The notes under the pieces: model-generated
What the model was told of the DNA's origin: nothing
The model's database searches: none
The model's input: only the letters and a program-made list of their open reading frames with translations
Made by a program: the position numbers and the translations under genes
Shown here: positions 61,029 to 64,000 of the stretch, piece by piece
How the letters are laid out: every line of letters begins with the position of its first letter
Numbering within the stretch: the first letter of the stretch is position 1
Source: Osedax fenrisi
Lineage: Eukaryota > Annelida > Polychaeta > Sabellida > Siboglinidae
Assembly (NCBI GenBank): GCA_964019155.1
Contig: OZ025240.1
Coordinates: 94,294,698 to 94,358,697 of the forward strand
Length of the DNA: 64,000 nucleotides
Direction: 5' to 3'

Positions 61029-62558
61029 TACGTCAGAAATTTATCGACTTTACATATATACAATTCGAGATATTATTTGTTTAATGTGATTTTAATATCG
61101 TTAATATTGATTTTTTACATATTCAGGAATTCTATCACAAATCTGTTGATAATAATATCCGAGCTCTTGGATAAATTATTCTATTATATTATTATCTAAA
61201 TAATATTATTTTATAAAGTTTGTTATATAGTTTGCATATATTTATTCACATATAAATATTCATATATATATATAAGTATTATTTTAATATTGAATAATTA
61301 TGATACTTTATTCAAAAGTATCATGTCATGATATGATTATGTGCAATAATGTTACGTTATAATTATAAATATTATCGATTGTAAGAAATAATATATTCTG
61401 TTATAACCTGTTTTTAATTAATAATAAAATATATTTATTAAAATAATATTACTTAGATAATAATATAATATAGTGTTATACATACATAATATGTATATGT
61501 ATTTATTGTTTCTATATGATACATATAACACATGTTTTATATTAAAATAAAGATATTGAACCTGTTGAATATAATCTGTTAGATCGACAAATAATTATAA
61601 CATTTTATTGATATTATCCAAAATATTTAATGATTATAATTTGTAAGAAATATAATACTATGCTTGAAAAAATTAGAAATAAATTTAAAATTCATAACAT
61701 TCTAAAGTTATATGATATTATTTTGTGGTGCCTAATATTTCAATATTACATTTATTTATGACATAACATAGTGTTCCGTATATGTTTTTTATTTATAAAC
61801 AAGTTGATAATAAAAAACAAATACATTGTAGAATATACAACGGTACATTCAATAACAATACTTTAGATGTGGACGTCTTCTAATATTTCATATTCTATCA
61901 ATATCATTGCGATATAACATAATTTATGTTTAATTAATGAATTTATAAGTTAGCAACTACTATAAAATATGTATATATTCACTGCTACTAAAATTTCTGC
62001 ACATCTCGACATTATTTTCCTGTTCTTACATTTATTCCTAATCTTTATATCAGGGCCAACCAAACATGTATAATAAAAATTAATAAAACTTATTCATATA
62101 TAATAAGAATATATGTTATAATATACTTTATAGTTATATTATAATATATCTAGTGATAGCATTATAAATTAAAATTTAAGATTTATAAATCAGATAGACC
62201 TAAATCAAATAGTCCTATAGAAAATATTGAGGAGTAGTTTTGTATAAATTTATTATAATATACGTCATATATATACTTGCTATAGCAAGACGTTGTATAC
62301 GCTCGAGTTTATACATCAGATTAACAGTTATAAATTATATAGATATATATTATATCAAATCATATACCTAATATATATTTATATATATATATATATTCAT
62401 TGATTTAGAATTTAATAGTACACAATATATACTACATATCAAGGTACATTATACTAAAATAATGTCCGGAAATGTTTGCTAAAAAGTGATTTTCTAGCAA
62501 GTTATAGTGGGATACCTCATTTAAAGTTACTAAATGTCTGGAAATTTCCCGGAAAGTA
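61029..62558. other. downstream intergenic, no gene
   Basis: Very AT-rich 3' flank. A short stretch at 62285-62330 (GCAAGACGTTGTATACGCTC and on) matches 41750-41790 of the L2-type LINE, so a LINE crumb is present. Otherwise nothing recognised. Confidence 0.45.
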
Positions 62559-62800
62559 GGGGAAAGTAACCTAATACTAACACTTTAACATTAAATGTTC
62601 TTAACATTTTATGTCTCAATATTTTTATTCAAAATTTACAATATATTAATATTATATGATTATAGATATTATTGTGATTGTACAATTATATTTAATATTT
62701 TTATTCCATAAATAATGGGGTTGTCCAAATTCGGTACCCATGTCCGAATACGGACACCATGTGTTATAATACGGATACTCTGTATACCACTAGATCAATA
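62559..62800 (+). mobile_element. GGGGAAAGTAAC-ended element, left part, copy 3
   Basis: TA then GGGGAAAGTAACCTAATAC, followed by the characteristic CATGTCCGAATACGGACACC and GTATACCACTAGAT. Diverges from the complete copy after about 62800; no right end found. Confidence 0.72.
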
Positions 62801-63568
62801 CCTTTTAAAAGGTCATAAATAGTATCTACGATACGTATCTACTAAGACAATTATGTAAACAAATACATTTTATTAAATGATATATTATTTGGACATTATA
62901 TGTATTTTATATCAATATTTTATAATATCATAGTATAAATTAATTTTATATATATAAAAAATAAATATATTTTTAATAAAATATTTTTTGTAAATATTGA
63001 AATTAATTCATTGTTAAAAATTATGATATATCAATTATATTGATTTATTCTCAAAAATCTTGTATTCATTTATTGAAAACAAAGATATTATTTTGATAAT
63101 ATATTTTATATAATAATTGATTTATTATTCAAATTTATATATTATATTGAAAGATAAAATAATTTAATAAATATGATTTATTCTAAATAATAATAATTTA
63201 TTTTTTGTATATTTGATAATTAACTATATTCGTATTGAACATTCGAAAGTAAAGGTCGCTGATTATTTTTAGTTGAAAAATAGTATATTGTAATAATATC
63301 TATATGTATCTATAGTCTGTAATAGCTCATAGTATAATTTCATAACCAATAAACGCTGGTACACTAAAATATTCACCGCAGGCATCATTAAATTCATTAA
63401 ATGTCAATAAATGTATTCTATATCATCTATTGAAGAACACGTTATAAGTTGTGAATGTTTAATATGTCCTTTTAAAGGGGGTGTCCCACCACCAGTATTT
63501 CTGGAAATGTTTGCTAGAAATTTATTTTCTAGCAAGTTAACTAACAAAATTGATGGGTTATCCTATTA

Positions 63569-64000
63569 GGGGGAAGTAACCGAATACGGACAATCTCTGT
63601 ATCTTAGAAACAATAAATCCTACAAAAAAATGTTTAATGAATACAATATTCATAATTATATAAATAAGTATTTTATTTTTTAATTATTCAAAATTGTGCT
63701 GATATATCCATTAAACTGATTTTTTTATTACGTTTTTAAATTTATGAACACAATTTTTAACTTAAAAACTTCTCAAGAATATACACATGTATGAATATAA
63801 AACATAACAAATTGTTATTAACAATATATTATTAAAAACTAAAGCATTCTAAACATTATATACAAAATTGCTATATTTTTTATCAAATATTAATTAAGTT
63901 ATAAGCATATATCTAGAGATCACATATGTCCCTATTACGGATACTCTAGATTTCTTAATACGGACACCCTATAACCAATCAGCGCGAAGCGTGTACATTA
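63569..64000 (-). mobile_element. GGGGAAAGTAAC-ended element, copy 4, cut by window edge
   Basis: Reverse orientation: starts TA then GGGGGAAGTAACCGAATACGGAC, the complement of the right end of 32094-32996, and follows it with AAACTGATTTTTTTATTACG and ACGGACACCCTATAACCAATC. Continues past position 64000. Confidence 0.78.

Overview
This is nuclear DNA of an animal. It is strongly AT-rich and full of (TA)n, (TTA)n and other microsatellites. Genes are split by GT-AG introns, and the mobile elements are LINEs of several clades (CR1-, RTE-, L2- and R2-like), a tRNA-derived SINE, hAT-type elements and many MITEs. No closer taxon can be fixed from the sequence alone; an AT-rich marine or other invertebrate is my guess.

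Region 1 (125-24386, minus strand): a complete secreted matrix metalloproteinase (MMP) gene. I assembled it by hand from twelve exons that all join in frame at GT-AG sites. It encodes 550 residues: signal peptide, propeptide with cysteine switch PRCGLPD, catalytic domain with HEIGHSLGLTH and Met-turn, a short linker, a four-bladed hemopexin domain closed by a blade 1 to blade 4 cysteine pair, and a Gly/Gln-rich tail. Its introns hold a CR1-like LINE (about 4.07-8.28 kb), a huge (TTA)n tract, a CpG-rich 12-bp minisatellite beside a splice donor, three tandem AP-1-type sites, and several MITEs, two of them large with arrays of internal repeats. One of these (18571-21697) contains a small two-exon gene on the opposite strand.

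Region 2 (24.4-53.6 kb): no host gene recognised. It is a graveyard of mobile elements: an RTE-like LINE (27.9-31.3 kb), a TIR/TA element (32094-32996), L2/CR1 fragments (35.2-37.7 kb), a GAT microsatellite, a 224-bp near-perfect palindrome (39434-39657), a nested complex of at least four insertions bounded by an 8-bp duplication (40923-49310), and a 5'-truncated R2-type LINE (52.0-53.5 kb).

Region 3 (56120-61028, plus strand): the last five exons of a double-hotdog thioesterase related to acyl-ACP thioesterases. It ends in SKL, the peroxisomal targeting signal. The first exon was not found. The remainder to 64000 is AT-rich intergenic DNA with two more copies of the GGGGAAAGTAAC-ended element.

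Most noteworthy: the two complete or nearly complete host genes that exist only as scattered exons; a set of DNA elements whose interiors are arrays of family-specific short motifs, one with a clean empty-site paralogue in the same window; the four-deep transposon nest; and in-frame TGA codons interrupting four different LINEs, three of them where Trp is expected.
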